From contig NZ_CP100351.1 of the NCBI RefSeq assembly GCF_024204645.1, positions 1,674,001 to 1,738,000 on the forward strand: a DNA stretch of 64,000 nt, in the 5' to 3' direction. How positions within the stretch are numbered: position 1 is the first letter of the stretch; each line of letters starts with the position of its first letter. Of the stretch, positions 7,437 to 15,334 are shown one piece after another. The DNA comes from Desulfomicrobium sp. ZS1. GTDB lineage: Bacteria > Desulfobacterota > Desulfovibrionia > Desulfovibrionales > Desulfomicrobiaceae. The notes under the pieces were generated by a model. It ran no database searches and had not been told where the DNA came from. It saw only the letters and a list, made by a program, of their open reading frames with translations. The position numbers and the translations under genes were made by a program.

Positions 7437-8768
7437 TCACTTCAAGGCATGCGCTTTCGTCCATCCGGCGGACGTAGGAACCTTGTACAGACCATACCGA
7501 CTGTAGAGCACGTGGTTGGGATATTCGTGATACCCCTCATAGCGTGTCTGCCCATGCCTTTTGCACAGGTGTGTTCGTATCCGCTGCTCCACATGTGCTC
7601 GCACTTTTTCCAGGCACCGGCTGCAATTCCCATAGTGGAAGTAGTTCACCCAGCCCCGAAGGGTTGTGTTTACTCCTCCGACGACGGACTCCATATGCAG
7701 CACCGTTCGAGATCGTGATGTTAGCGCTGTGATTCGATCCTTAATCTTCTGTATGGATTTTCTGGCAGGCTGCACGTGAGCGTACAGGCGACCTGTTCTT
7801 CCACTTTTTTCCATGCGAATTGCGTAACCAAGAAAGTCGAACTTTTCCGAAATGGCGTCAACCACATGGGTCTTCGTTTCATTCAGAGTGAGTTCCAGCC
7901 GGGACAGAATAACGCGGATCGCTTGCATCGGCTGATCCGTTCCCTGCTTGCACAGGACAACAAAGTCATCCGCATATCTGACCAGCAGGGCACCAAGTTT
8001 CCTGTGCAGACTGTTCCTCTCCCATACACGATCCAGAATATGGAGGTAAACATTGGCCAAAAGCGGGGAGATTACTCCGCCTTGCGGAGTACCCTTCCGA
8101 TTCTTCCGACCGCCGCCGATGTTTCTCCGTTTTCCATCCCCACCTTCCTCCACCACCGGAGCCTTGAGCCACATCTGGACGAGATGCAAAACCTGCCCGT
8201 CCGCAATGCGACTGGCCACCAGCAGCATGAGTTTATCGTGAGGGATCGTATCAAAGTACTTGGATAAATCCGCATCTATAACTTGAGTATGCCCCGTGTT
8301 CAGCGCGTAGGTAATCGCGTCAACCGCCATATGCGCTGATTTCTTGGGTCGAAACCCGTAAGAGTGTTTGCAGAAGTCCGCTTCGAAGATCGGCTCGATG
8401 ACCAGCTTCGCCGCCATTTGCACCACCCTGTCCCGAATGATGGGTATTCCCAGTGGACGCTTTGATCCGTCCGCCTTGGGAATCAGCACCCTTTTTACCG
8501 GGCTTGCACAATAGGTATGCGTGACAAGTAATTCCCTGATTTCCGCCAGAAAGGCGGCCCTTCCCATGGTGGCCTCGATGGACGCAAAGGTCACGCCGTC
8601 GATGCCGGCGCTGCCCTGGTTGGCCCGGACAAGTCTGTAGGCATGAGCGAGGATGTCCGCCCGGCAGATCTTGTCGTACAAGGCGTAGAAGCGAAAGGCC
8701 GGTTCCTGTTTGGCCTTGAAGTACAGCTTCCTCTGAAACGTCCTGATCTTATCCGGAGTTTGTAGCAC
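7437..8768 (-). CDS. ltrA: group II intron reverse transcriptase/maturase
   Basis: An intron-encoded protein that splices its host RNA and copies it into DNA at new sites. Fingers/palm motifs include VLIPKADGSKRPLGIP, IEPIFEADFCKHSYGFRP, QVIDADLSKYFDTI, GTPQGGVISPLLANVYL and the catalytic YADDFVVLC. A C-terminal maturase (domain X/GIIM) segment contains NYFHYGNCSR and ends about 60 residues later. No HNH endonuclease domain follows, so mobility would rely on nicked or replicating targets. The GTG at 8768 is preferred because AGGAG lies ten bases before it; a TTG nine bases further upstream is too close to that site. Length about 443 residues; intact, no frameshift. Confidence 0.92.
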   Translation of the reverse strand: MLQTPDKIRTFQRKLYFKAKQEPAFRFYALYDKICRADILAHAYRLVRANQGSAGIDGVTFASIEATMGRAAFLAEIRELLVTHTYCASPVKRVLIPKADGSKRPLGIPIIRDRVVQMAAKLVIEPIFEADFCKHSYGFRPKKSAHMAVDAITYALNTGHTQVIDADLSKYFDTIPHDKLMLLVASRIADGQVLHLVQMWLKAPVVEEGGDGKRRNIGGGRKNRKGTPQGGVISPLLANVYLHILDRVWERNSLHRKLGALLVRYADDFVVLCKQGTDQPMQAIRVILSRLELTLNETKTHVVDAISEKFDFLGYAIRMEKSGRTGRLYAHVQPARKSIQKIKDRITALTSRSRTVLHMESVVGGVNTTLRGWVNYFHYGNCSRCLEKVRAHVEQRIRTHLCKRHGQTRYEGYHEYPNHVLYSRYGLYKVPTSAGWTKAHALK

Positions 8769-9067
8769 GATGTGCAATCTCCTGATCCTCTGTTTTTCGG
8801 TTGCGTGAACAAAGCAGGGTCCCTTCCCTCGGGCCGGGTTATGTTGTCCCGAACCCTCAAACGGTACTATGAACCCCTCCGACTCCCGCCAAAGCCCGCC
8901 GTGACTTCGGTCTCCCTTATACGCGGCGGTTGGCGCTCCTCAGGCGCCACTCGGGCGGGTCTCCGGCACTGGGTTGTCCATCTTCCATTACATGCCGTCC
9001 CTGCTACCCCGGGAGATCATGCGAATCGCTCCTGTTATCATGATTCGCACATACCAGCCTTCCCCAA

Positions 9068-9098
9068 CTGACCACAGGGTCGGCATCTCCATTTCAAG
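9068..9098 (-). other. intron exon-binding sites EBS1 and EBS2
   Basis: In intron domain I, CTTGAA (EBS2, 9093-9098) and GGTCAG (EBS1, 9068-9073) are exact complements of the two 5'-exon segments at the splice boundary. They lie about 20 bases apart in the order expected. This is read directly from the sequence; the secondary structure around them was not folded. Confidence 0.75.
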
Positions 9099-9263
9099 TT
9101 ACGAGGCTACGCGTAGGTTCATTTGCATTACGGCCTGCAACTTCGCCAGTGGAGAACTTACGACCCCTGATTACTCAGACGCCGCTCTCCTGTACTACTG
9201 ATCGAACAGGCAATTCATCAGTCGAGACTTCAACTCGATAGATGGACAACTGTTACCGCATAC

Positions 9264-9277
9264 GGTCAGATCTTGAA
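9264..9277 (-). other. intron-binding sites IBS1 and IBS2 (retrohoming target)
   Basis: On the minus strand TTCAAG (9277-9272), two spacer bases, then CTGACC (9269-9264) sit directly before the intron. They match EBS2 and EBS1 base for base. A second TTCAAG copy lies seven bases upstream, so IBS2 is part of a short tandem. Confidence 0.75.
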
Positions 9278-9321
9278 TCTTGAATTTATTCGGATTTCAC
9301 GCTATTATTTATTTGATTCGC

Positions 9322-9377
9322 TTTCACGAGAACGACACTCAGGCTTTTCGCGATTTTTCGCGGTGGCATCCTCAAGG
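9322..9377. repeat. dispersed intergenic repeat, copy 1
   Basis: The segment with CACGAGAACGACACTCAGG followed by TTTTCGCGATTTTTCGCGGTGGCATCC resembles a second segment at 21579-21640 at roughly 70 percent by eye, including the shared GTGGCATCC end. Both lie just outside a gene. The sequence has a REP-like flavour (short degenerate intergenic element), but only two copies are visible in this window. Confidence 0.5.
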
Positions 9378-9472
9378 CCGTATCTTTCCGGAGATGAAGT
9401 CCTGGCTCTGAGCGACGAGATGTTTTTCCGCCTTGTCTTCGCAACACATCGAATATCATGACGATCGCGTCC

Positions 9473-10138
9473 TCACCCGCCAAGGGTCCAGGACAGGCGC
9501 TGCGCCATGGACTTGTGCACCAGGGCGATGACCTCGTCCCCCTGCTCAAGCACGGTGTTGCCGTGGGGAATGATCAGTCGTCCATCGCGGAGCACGCCGA
9601 CTAGAATGCACTCGACCGGGAACGCCAGCTCGACAACCCTCTTCCCCACTGCCGTCGCATGCGCCAGCACAGTCTGTTCCACGAGGGAATAGTCACCTTT
9701 GGAGAGCTTGAGCAGAGTCGTCATGCCGTCCAGCGACATCTCCTCGGCGATGAGCTGGGCCATGAGTCCAGCCTGATTGACGGCAGCGTCCACGCCCATG
9801 GCCGGAGTGAACATCCAACCGTTCCCGGGATCCTTGACCCTGGCGATGGTACGCGGAACCCCGAATTCAAAGCGTGCGAGGCTCGTAGCCACCAAATTCG
9901 TGGCGTCCGTGCCGGTCACCGCCGCCAAAACGTCGGCGTCGCGGATGCCCGTGGCCTCCAGCACTGCCGGGTCGGTGCCGCTGCCGGCCACGACACACCC
10001 GGCAGGCAGCACCTCGTGCACGGCCTTCAACTCCCCGGGGTGGCGCTCGATAATATGGATCTGGTGCCCCCCGGCCAGCAGCGACATCGCCAGGTGCGTT
10101 CCGACCTTTCCCCCGCCCACGATGATCACCTTCTTCAT
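9473..10138 (-). CDS. TrkA-N/TrkA-C (KTN-RCK) domain protein
   Basis: A 221-residue cytoplasmic nucleotide-binding regulatory subunit of the kind that gates K+ transporters. The Rossmann motif is IIVGGGKVGTHLA with the acidic strand end HIIERH. The second half (about 140-221) is a TrkA-C/RCK_C ligand domain, VVELAFPVECILVGVLRDG...GDEVIALVH. ATG 10138 is chosen since GAGG stands seven bases before it; a GTG at 10150 would overlap the upstream gene. It follows a homologous protein and a P-type ATPase gene with tight spacing, so all three are likely one operon. No Trk/Ktr membrane subunit is nearby, making the ATPase the obvious candidate partner. Confidence 0.88.
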   Translation of the reverse strand: MKKVIIVGGGKVGTHLAMSLLAGGHQIHIIERHPGELKAVHEVLPAGCVVAGSGTDPAVLEATGIRDADVLAAVTGTDATNLVATSLARFEFGVPRTIARVKDPGNGWMFTPAMGVDAAVNQAGLMAQLIAEEMSLDGMTTLLKLSKGDYSLVEQTVLAHATAVGKRVVELAFPVECILVGVLRDGRLIIPHGNTVLEQGDEVIALVHKSMAQRLSWTLGG

Positions 10139-10146
10139 GGCTAACC

Positions 10147-10797
10147 TCACGTCAGGGCCAGAATGGAGCGCAACCGCTCCGAGGATTCACGCAGCACGGC
10201 GACATAAACGATGTCGTCGCGCATGAAAGCCGTTTCGGACGAAGGCAGGATGATCCGTCCTTGCCTGCCCACGGCCACGACATGCACCTCGCCAAAAACC
10301 GTCAAATATTGTGTCTTCCTGCCTTCAAGCAGCGGCGGAACAGGAAAACTCACGATTTCCGCCTGGCCATTACCCAGGCTCGCCAGGACTTCGGACTCCG
10401 AATAGAGGAGCACGTCGACGATGCGGTTGACGGCCCAATCATGGGGAGCGACAATCTGCACGCCAAGCCGACGGTAAAGTTCCGCATTTTGCGGTTCATG
10501 AAGTCCGGCGACCACCCGGGGGACAAGAAAGACCAGCCGGGCCAGCCGCGCGATGACCACGTTCGTCTCGTCGCTTTCCGTCACGGCCGCCAAACCGTCG
10601 GCCTGTTCAATGCCTGCGCGGATCAAGGTATCCCGATCGAAGCACCCGCCAGCGACCAGCCGTCCGCATAGCGACGGTTCGAGCTCCTCCGCCGCACCAG
10701 AGCCATCGTCCACGAAAACGACGTCGTGCCCCGCACGGCGCAGGGCCAGGGCAAGCCCCACGCCCATCCTTCCGCAACCGACGATGACGTATCTCAT
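10147..10797 (-). CDS. TrkA-N/TrkA-C (KTN-RCK) domain protein, second copy
   Basis: A 216-residue paralogue of the next gene. It has YVIVGCGRMGVGLALAL as Rossmann motif, VVFVDDGSG at the acidic strand end, the typical VTESDETNVVIARLAR segment, and a C-terminal RCK_C-like half ending DDIVYVAVLRE. The start ATG at 10797 overlaps the stop of the P-type ATPase gene by four bases (ATGA), which shows translational coupling. The pair of single KTN proteins may heterodimerise, as TrkA itself carries two such halves in one chain. Inferred role: nucleotide-dependent control of the neighbouring cation pump. Confidence 0.88.
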   Translation of the reverse strand: MRYVIVGCGRMGVGLALALRRAGHDVVFVDDGSGAAEELEPSLCGRLVAGGCFDRDTLIRAGIEQADGLAAVTESDETNVVIARLARLVFLVPRVVAGLHEPQNAELYRRLGVQIVAPHDWAVNRIVDVLLYSESEVLASLGNGQAEIVSFPVPPLLEGRKTQYLTVFGEVHVVAVGRQGRIILPSSETAFMRDDIVYVAVLRESSERLRSILALT

Positions 10798-13619
10798 GAG
10801 GAGACTCCCGTATGTTTGGTTTTCTCCATCCGGCGCAGCATCCATTTTCTGACTTCGTCGGCCAACAGGAGAAGCGGCGCCCAGGCAAAGAGAAACACCC
10901 AGTTGAAGAGTGCAAACGACCCGGTCCCGACAACCCTCTGGGCCGACGGCCAATGGACAATGACCGCAATGACCGCCAGTTCGCTGGCCACCCCGAGCCA
11001 CAGAAAGCGGTTCCCGAAAGCCGGGACCTGAAACGACGACACCCGCTCCGTGCGCTGGGCGAAAAGGTTGCCGATCTGGGTAGTCACGACGCAGGCCAGG
11101 GCCATGGCCGTTGCGGACTCGTACAGCGGGCCGGAGGACGGGAGGTCGAGCCATTCTCCCCAGTGCCCATTGGTCCAGTACAGGAAATAGAAGGCGGTCA
11201 TGACCGCCAGGCTCTGCAGCGGCCCCAGAAAGAGGTAGGCCCGGACCAGGAGGCCGGGGGTGATGACATGATCGCGCGGGCTGCGGGGTGGCCGATCCAT
11301 GAGTCCGGGCTCGGCTTTTTCCGCGCCCAAGCCCAAGGCCGGAAGCAGATCCGTACCCAAGTCCACGGCCAGGATGTGCATAACGTTCAGGGCCAGGGGA
11401 ATGCGACCGCCGCTCAGGGCAAAGAGAATGAAGGGCACCGCCTCGGGCGTATTGCTCGTAAAGATGTACGTCGTAAACTTCTTGATGTTGGCAAAGACGG
11501 CGCGGCCCTCCTCGATGGCGCTGACGATGGTCGCGAAATTGTCGTCCGTAAGAATGACGTCCGCCGCCTCCTTGGCCACGTCGGTACCGGAGACACCCAT
11601 GGCGATGCCGATGTCGGCCTTCTTGATGGCCGGCGCGTCGTTGACTCCGTCGCCGGTGACGGCCACCACGTGCCCCGTCCGCTGCAGGGCCGCGACGATG
11701 CGCAGCTTGTGCTCCGGGGTAGCTCGGGCGAAAATGACCTCCCCGCTCAAGGCCTCGTCCAGGGCCCCTTCGTCCATGGTGTCGAGGTCCGCGCCGCTGA
11801 CGATGCGCGCCCGCCCATCCCGAATGACGCCGATGCGGCGCGCGACGCTCTCGGCTGTCAGGCCGTAATCCCCGGTGATCATGATGATACGGATCCCCGC
11901 CCGTCGACATGTGGCCACGGCCTCCTGCACCTCGGGCCTGGGCGGGTCCATCATGGCCATGAGGCCCAGAAACGTCATGGCCGTCTCGATGTCTCCGGTC
12001 GACAGCCGGCCGGGGCCGTCAAGCATGGCACCGTCACCGCGCATGGCCCGCCTGGCTACGCCCAAGACGCGCAGGCCGGAGCGGGCGTACCCGTCGGTGA
12101 CAGCCATGACCCGGACGCGCGCGGACTCGTCCAAAGGCTGCTCTACCCCGTTCATGAGCATTCGGTCGCAGAGTTCCAGAATCTCTCGCGGCGCGCCCTT
12201 GGCATGCACCAAGATTTCGCCGTCTCCACGATGCACTGTGCTCATACGCCTACGCCGGGAATCGAAAGGCAGCTCGCGCAGCCTGGGCGAGCCCTGCTCC
12301 TCGGTGGCCAAGTCGATGCCCGCCTTCAACGCCGCCACCCGCAGGGCCGCCTCCGTCGGGTCCCCGACCGCCGTCCAGCGCGAGCGACCGTCGCCGGGCG
12401 GCTGCAAGCGGGCGTTGGTGCACAGTCCGGCGGAGACCAAGAGCCCGTGCAGCCCGCCACCCGGGGAGGCCGCCACCACTTCGCCGCCACGCCGCATGAC
12501 GCCGTCCGGTGCATACCCCGCCCCCGTGACGCGCAGGCTGCCGCCGTCCGGGGCTCCGGGCAGCCAGATCTCCCGCACCGTCATCTCATTCTGAGTCAAG
12601 GTCCCGGTCTTGTCCGTGCAGATAACCGAGGCGCAGCCCAGAGTCTCCACGGCCGAAAGGCGCTTGACCAGGGCGTTGCGGCGGGCCATGCGTTGCACGC
12701 CCATGGCCAGAGACAACGTCACGGTCGGCAGCAGCCCCTCGGGCACGAAGGCGACGACCATGCCGAGGCCGAAAAGAATCCCCGCGGCCCAAGACAAGCC
12801 GGCCATCGTCACTGCCAGCAGGAAAAACACACACCCCGAGCAGACGGCGATGACCGTGACGACCCGCGTGACCCGGCGCATCTCCCTTTGCAAGGGGCAA
12901 AGCTCCTCCGCGATTCCCTGAGTGAAACCGGCGATCTTTCCGAACTCCGTGTCCATGCCCGTGGCGTGGACAACGCCCTTGCCCGTGCCCGAGACCACGC
13001 TCGTCCCGGCAAAAATCACGTTCGGAATCTCCAGCCGAGACATGCCCCGGCAAGAGACCTCTCCGTGCGTCTTGAGGACGCTCCGGGATTCACCGGTCAA
13101 ATTTGACTGATCGAGACGCAAGTCGGCGGACTCGATCAGCCGCGCGTCGGCGCAAACCCGGCAGCCTTCGCCAAGCACCAGAACGTCTCCGGGGACGATG
13201 GAGATGGATTCAACTTGCAGAACCACGCCGTCCCGCACCACGATAGCCTTCTCATCGAGCAGACGACGCATGGCCTCGGTAGCCTTTTCGGCCTTGTACT
13301 CCTGCCAGAAACTAAAAGTCCCGTTGATGACGTTCACGGCCCATATGGAAGCGGCGAGCTGCGGCATGCGTGCGAAAAAGGCGACGACGCCGGCGATCCA
13401 GAGGAGCAAGGCCATGAGATGCGTGAAGTTGGCCAGAAACTTGGGCAACAGGGAGCGTTTTCCGGCAACGGCGATGGCATTGGGCCCGAAGCGGACTAAC
13501 CGCGCTCCGGCCTCGTGCGCGCTCAAACCGCCAAGGCCGCTACCCAGGGAGCGGCAGACCTCCGCGACCGGAAGCGTTTCAACAGGCATCGCCTGATCAA
13601 AAACAGCGTAATGCCCCAT
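10794..13619 (-). CDS. P-type ATPase of the Na+/K+-ATPase-like P2C class
   Basis: A 941-residue inner-membrane cation pump. Visible are the N-terminal cation-ATPase domain, actuator LTGES (about 171), phosphorylation site CTDKTGTLTQNEM (Asp about 333), hinge TGDGVNDAPAIKKADIGIAMG (about 650) and six C-terminal membrane helices. Transport-site motifs match animal Na+/K+-ATPase rather than SERCA: VPEGLLPTVT in M4 (about 290), TSNTPEAVPF in M5 (about 721) and DLGTDLLPALGLGAE in M6 (about 750). These keep the Glu, Glu, Asp and Asp that coordinate K+/Na+. The ATG at 13619 is chosen as the first ATG; a TTG eight codons upstream lacks a ribosome site. It heads an operon with two KTN proteins. No beta subunit is seen. 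The transported ion is inferred, not shown. Confidence 0.9.
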   Translation of the reverse strand: MGHYAVFDQAMPVETLPVAEVCRSLGSGLGGLSAHEAGARLVRFGPNAIAVAGKRSLLPKFLANFTHLMALLLWIAGVVAFFARMPQLAASIWAVNVINGTFSFWQEYKAEKATEAMRRLLDEKAIVVRDGVVLQVESISIVPGDVLVLGEGCRVCADARLIESADLRLDQSNLTGESRSVLKTHGEVSCRGMSRLEIPNVIFAGTSVVSGTGKGVVHATGMDTEFGKIAGFTQGIAEELCPLQREMRRVTRVVTVIAVCSGCVFFLLAVTMAGLSWAAGILFGLGMVVAFVPEGLLPTVTLSLAMGVQRMARRNALVKRLSAVETLGCASVICTDKTGTLTQNEMTVREIWLPGAPDGGSLRVTGAGYAPDGVMRRGGEVVAASPGGGLHGLLVSAGLCTNARLQPPGDGRSRWTAVGDPTEAALRVAALKAGIDLATEEQGSPRLRELPFDSRRRRMSTVHRGDGEILVHAKGAPREILELCDRMLMNGVEQPLDESARVRVMAVTDGYARSGLRVLGVARRAMRGDGAMLDGPGRLSTGDIETAMTFLGLMAMMDPPRPEVQEAVATCRRAGIRIIMITGDYGLTAESVARRIGVIRDGRARIVSGADLDTMDEGALDEALSGEVIFARATPEHKLRIVAALQRTGHVVAVTGDGVNDAPAIKKADIGIAMGVSGTDVAKEAADVILTDDNFATIVSAIEEGRAVFANIKKFTTYIFTSNTPEAVPFILFALSGGRIPLALNVMHILAVDLGTDLLPALGLGAEKAEPGLMDRPPRSPRDHVITPGLLVRAYLFLGPLQSLAVMTAFYFLYWTNGHWGEWLDLPSSGPLYESATAMALACVVTTQIGNLFAQRTERVSSFQVPAFGNRFLWLGVASELAVIAVIVHWPSAQRVVGTGSFALFNWVFLFAWAPLLLLADEVRKWMLRRMEKTKHTGVSS

Positions 13620-13680
13620 AGTGATTTGCGCGTCCCCGTACAAAGGGTGGGGCCATGCGAAAGAACACGTCCCCCTTGAC

Positions 13681-13748
13681 GGAAAACGGCCACTAAAGAC
13701 ACAGGAAGAAATCCAGCGTCGCTTCGCTCCGTGAGATGGCCGTTTCCC
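13681..13748. other. inverted repeat in the leader of the P-type ATPase operon
   Basis: GGAAAACGGCCA (13681-13692) pairs with TGGCCGTTTCCC (13737-13748) across about 44 bases. It lies 62 bases upstream of the ATPase start and downstream of the CBM48 gene's stop side. It has no T-run in either direction, so it is probably not a terminator; a leader structure or operator is possible. Confidence 0.35.
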
Positions 13749-13798
13749 CCCGTATTACCCAACTGTTTTCAGTGAAATTAAAAGATCAGAAAAACATA

Positions 13799-14104
13799 TC
13801 AGAGTAAAAGCACAGAATTCATGCTTTCACCAATACCACTATATTCGTAATCGTCAGCATGTGAATCGTTGCACCATACCTTACCATCTATTACATACCG
13901 AAAACGGTATTGTTGACCTGAAGACAAATCCATGCTGCATTCAAACCCTGTCTTATTTCTGTTCATAGGCGTAGCATTTATGTCCCAATCATTAAAATCA
14001 CCTGCCAAACATACGCTGTTTGCCGTTTGGGCCTCATCACCGTCAAATTTGAATCCGACGCGGCAGACCTGTTTGGATTTGTGATACTTCTTGGTTATTG
14101 GCAT
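13799..14104 (-). CDS. stand-alone CBM48/isoamylase early-set domain protein
   Basis: A 101-residue protein that is essentially one glycogen-binding early-set domain. It shows VGFKFDGDEAQTANSVCLAGDFNDWD, an aromatic-rich middle, then YRFRYVIDGKVWCNDSHAD, the classic W/Y-F-D pattern shared by AMPK-beta and branching-enzyme N-domains. No catalytic domain is attached. GGAG eight bases upstream supports the ATG. It lies 76 bases upstream (on the opposite reading side) of an Hsp20 gene on the same strand, so the two could be co-expressed. Likely role: binding alpha-glucan or acting as a protein-protein module; not demonstrable here. Confidence 0.85.
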   Translation of the reverse strand: MPITKKYHKSKQVCRVGFKFDGDEAQTANSVCLAGDFNDWDINATPMNRNKTGFECSMDLSSGQQYRFRYVIDGKVWCNDSHADDYEYSGIGESMNSVLLL

Positions 14105-14180
14105 GAGTTTCTCCTTTCCTTTGGCAACTTCAACATCGTTTGACGTGCTTCATGGTCGAAAACCGTTGCCGTGCTGCGGA

Positions 14181-14642
14181 TCACGATTCGATCATGATCT
14201 TTCGCCCCTTCTCTTTTTCCGATTTCGCCATGGTGATGGTCAGCACACCCTTGTCGAACTTGGCCTTGACCTCATCCGACTTCACCGCGCAAGGCAGGAG
14301 CACGGTGCGGTGGAAACTGCCGTAGCTTCTCTCGATGCGATGGTAGTTGTCCTTCTTCTCCTCTTCCTCGAACTTTTTTTCGCCCTTGATGGACAACATG
14401 TCATCGTCGACCGTGATTTCCACATCGTTGGGCTCAAGGCCAGGCAATTCAGCCTTCACGATTATCTGCGAGTCGGCTTCGCTGATGTCCAGGGTCGGGT
14501 ATCCCTGATCCTTCAGTAACGGGAACGATGGGAAAGATCCGAACGGTTCCCGCCAGAATTCCTCCATCATGTCGGCGATGCTCGCCGGGCGTTTTGTCAC
14601 GAGAGACTGTTTGCGCAAACTTGGAAGAAATTCCCTGAACAT
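14181..14642 (-). CDS. small heat-shock protein Hsp20 (alpha-crystallin family)
   Basis: A 153-residue holdase chaperone. The alpha-crystallin domain spans about residues 48-140: YPTLDISEADSQIIVKAELPGLEPNDVEI, then ERSYGSFHRTVLLP and the conserved KFDKGVLTITMAKSE strand. The N-terminal arm (SIADMMEEFWREPFG) is the usual variable oligomerisation segment. The C-terminal tail is short (GRKIMIES) and contains an I-x-I-like IMI. GGGAGG nine bases upstream fixes the start. No CIRCE element or clear sigma-32 promoter was recognised upstream. Confidence 0.93.
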   Translation of the reverse strand: MFREFLPSLRKQSLVTKRPASIADMMEEFWREPFGSFPSFPLLKDQGYPTLDISEADSQIIVKAELPGLEPNDVEITVDDDMLSIKGEKKFEEEEKKDNYHRIERSYGSFHRTVLLPCAVKSDEVKAKFDKGVLTITMAKSEKEKGRKIMIES

Positions 14643-15334
14643 GACGATCCTCCCTTGTTATATTGTTCATTCCCTACATGGCAGACAGACGCGGACAGTG
14701 GTGAGACCGGGTTTTAAGCAGTCACGTTCATCGTCCCCGTCCATGGTCCGCGCCGAGCATGTCCCGATGTCGACGCCATCCTTCTTTCCGAACATATCGC
14801 ATTTCTTGAAAAAAATGACTGCAAAAATTTCCAGATCAAAGGTCGCCTAGTTTTTAAAAAACACACTTGAAAATTCGAGCTCACGACTTTAACAACATTT
14901 GTTTACAAATTCAGGTGATTAATAGTAAGCAATACAAATACCAATATTGCAACTATACCGATTTCTTGAAGTGTGTTCGGCCATTCAGTTGAGCGTTCAA
15001 ATAAAAATGTAAAAATAATCGACATGAGCATGACATTTTTTACAGCTGGCGAACAAAGCCATGGGCCCGAGGGAGTACTTTCTCTTGACCTCGATCCTTT
15101 TGATGGGTGCCCCTCCTTTCCACTCTTCTCCACAGGCTCTTTTTTTCATCTTGATAAGTTCATGCGCAGTAACTTAATACGCTCTAAAACTCTTTGGAAA
15201 AAACGAATGACAAAGCCAGAACGCCGCAAGGAGAAAAAAAGGATGCAGTCAAAAGCAGATATGGGATCGCGACGGAGACGCTACGGCATATCAGTTGATA
15301 ATGGTAATCGAAATTTCTGTGAAGAAGGAATCGC
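14643..15334. other. 692-base intergenic region with no confident gene
   Basis: It separates the minus-strand hsp20 from the plus-strand ABC operon and should hold both promoters. Composition drops to AT-rich around 14820-14990. One short frame with a CKKCH motif is listed separately (14997-15149). A longer overlapping minus frame ends in a hydrophobic helix (about 14903-15030); it has no ribosome site and may be a gene remnant. No repeats or terminators were identified. Confidence 0.5.
14997..15149 (-). CDS. possible 50-aa peptide with a CxxCH motif
   Basis: A short frame from ATG 15149 encoding a Lys/Arg-rich peptide with GPMALFASCKKCHAHV near its C-terminus. Codon use in the first 40 codons favours G/C at the third position like real genes here. 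There is no signal peptide for heme attachment and no clear Shine-Dalgarno, so CKKCH may be chance or a remnant of a larger gene. Low confidence. Confidence 0.18.
   Translation of the reverse strand: MKKRACGEEWKGGAPIKRIEVKRKYSLGPMALFASCKKCHAHVDYFYIFI

Larger units (their letters stand above)
7284..9263 (-). mobile_element. group II intron, complete, 1980 bases
   Basis: A retroelement with a maturase ORF in domain IV, a 34-nt domain V and a domain VI. The 5' end is placed at 9263 because the exon bases just upstream (CTGACC, preceded by TTCAAG) are exact complements of two sites inside domain I (GGTCAG at 9068-9073 and CTTGAA at 9093-9098), the expected IBS1/EBS1 and IBS2/EBS2 pairings. The intron then begins GTATG rather than the consensus GUGYG. 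The 3' end is placed at 7284 after CTACTCTAC, ending in the usual AY dinucleotide. It sits downstream of a TrkA-like gene, between transcription units, so it interrupts no recognisable gene. Whether it is active is unknown, but every part needed is present. Confidence 0.88.

Noticed and set aside
10147-11910. Minus-strand frame extending the second KTN protein by about 370 codons upstream
   Set aside because: Everything upstream of ATG 10797 is out-of-frame ATPase sequence; the KTN protein begins with its Rossmann motif right after that ATG.
10812-13106. Very long plus-strand frame (764 codons) antisense to the P-type ATPase
   Set aside because: It is a by-product of GC-rich codon use; no ribosome site, Pro/Gly/Arg/His-rich low-complexity translation, and the minus-strand frame carries complete P-type ATPase motifs.
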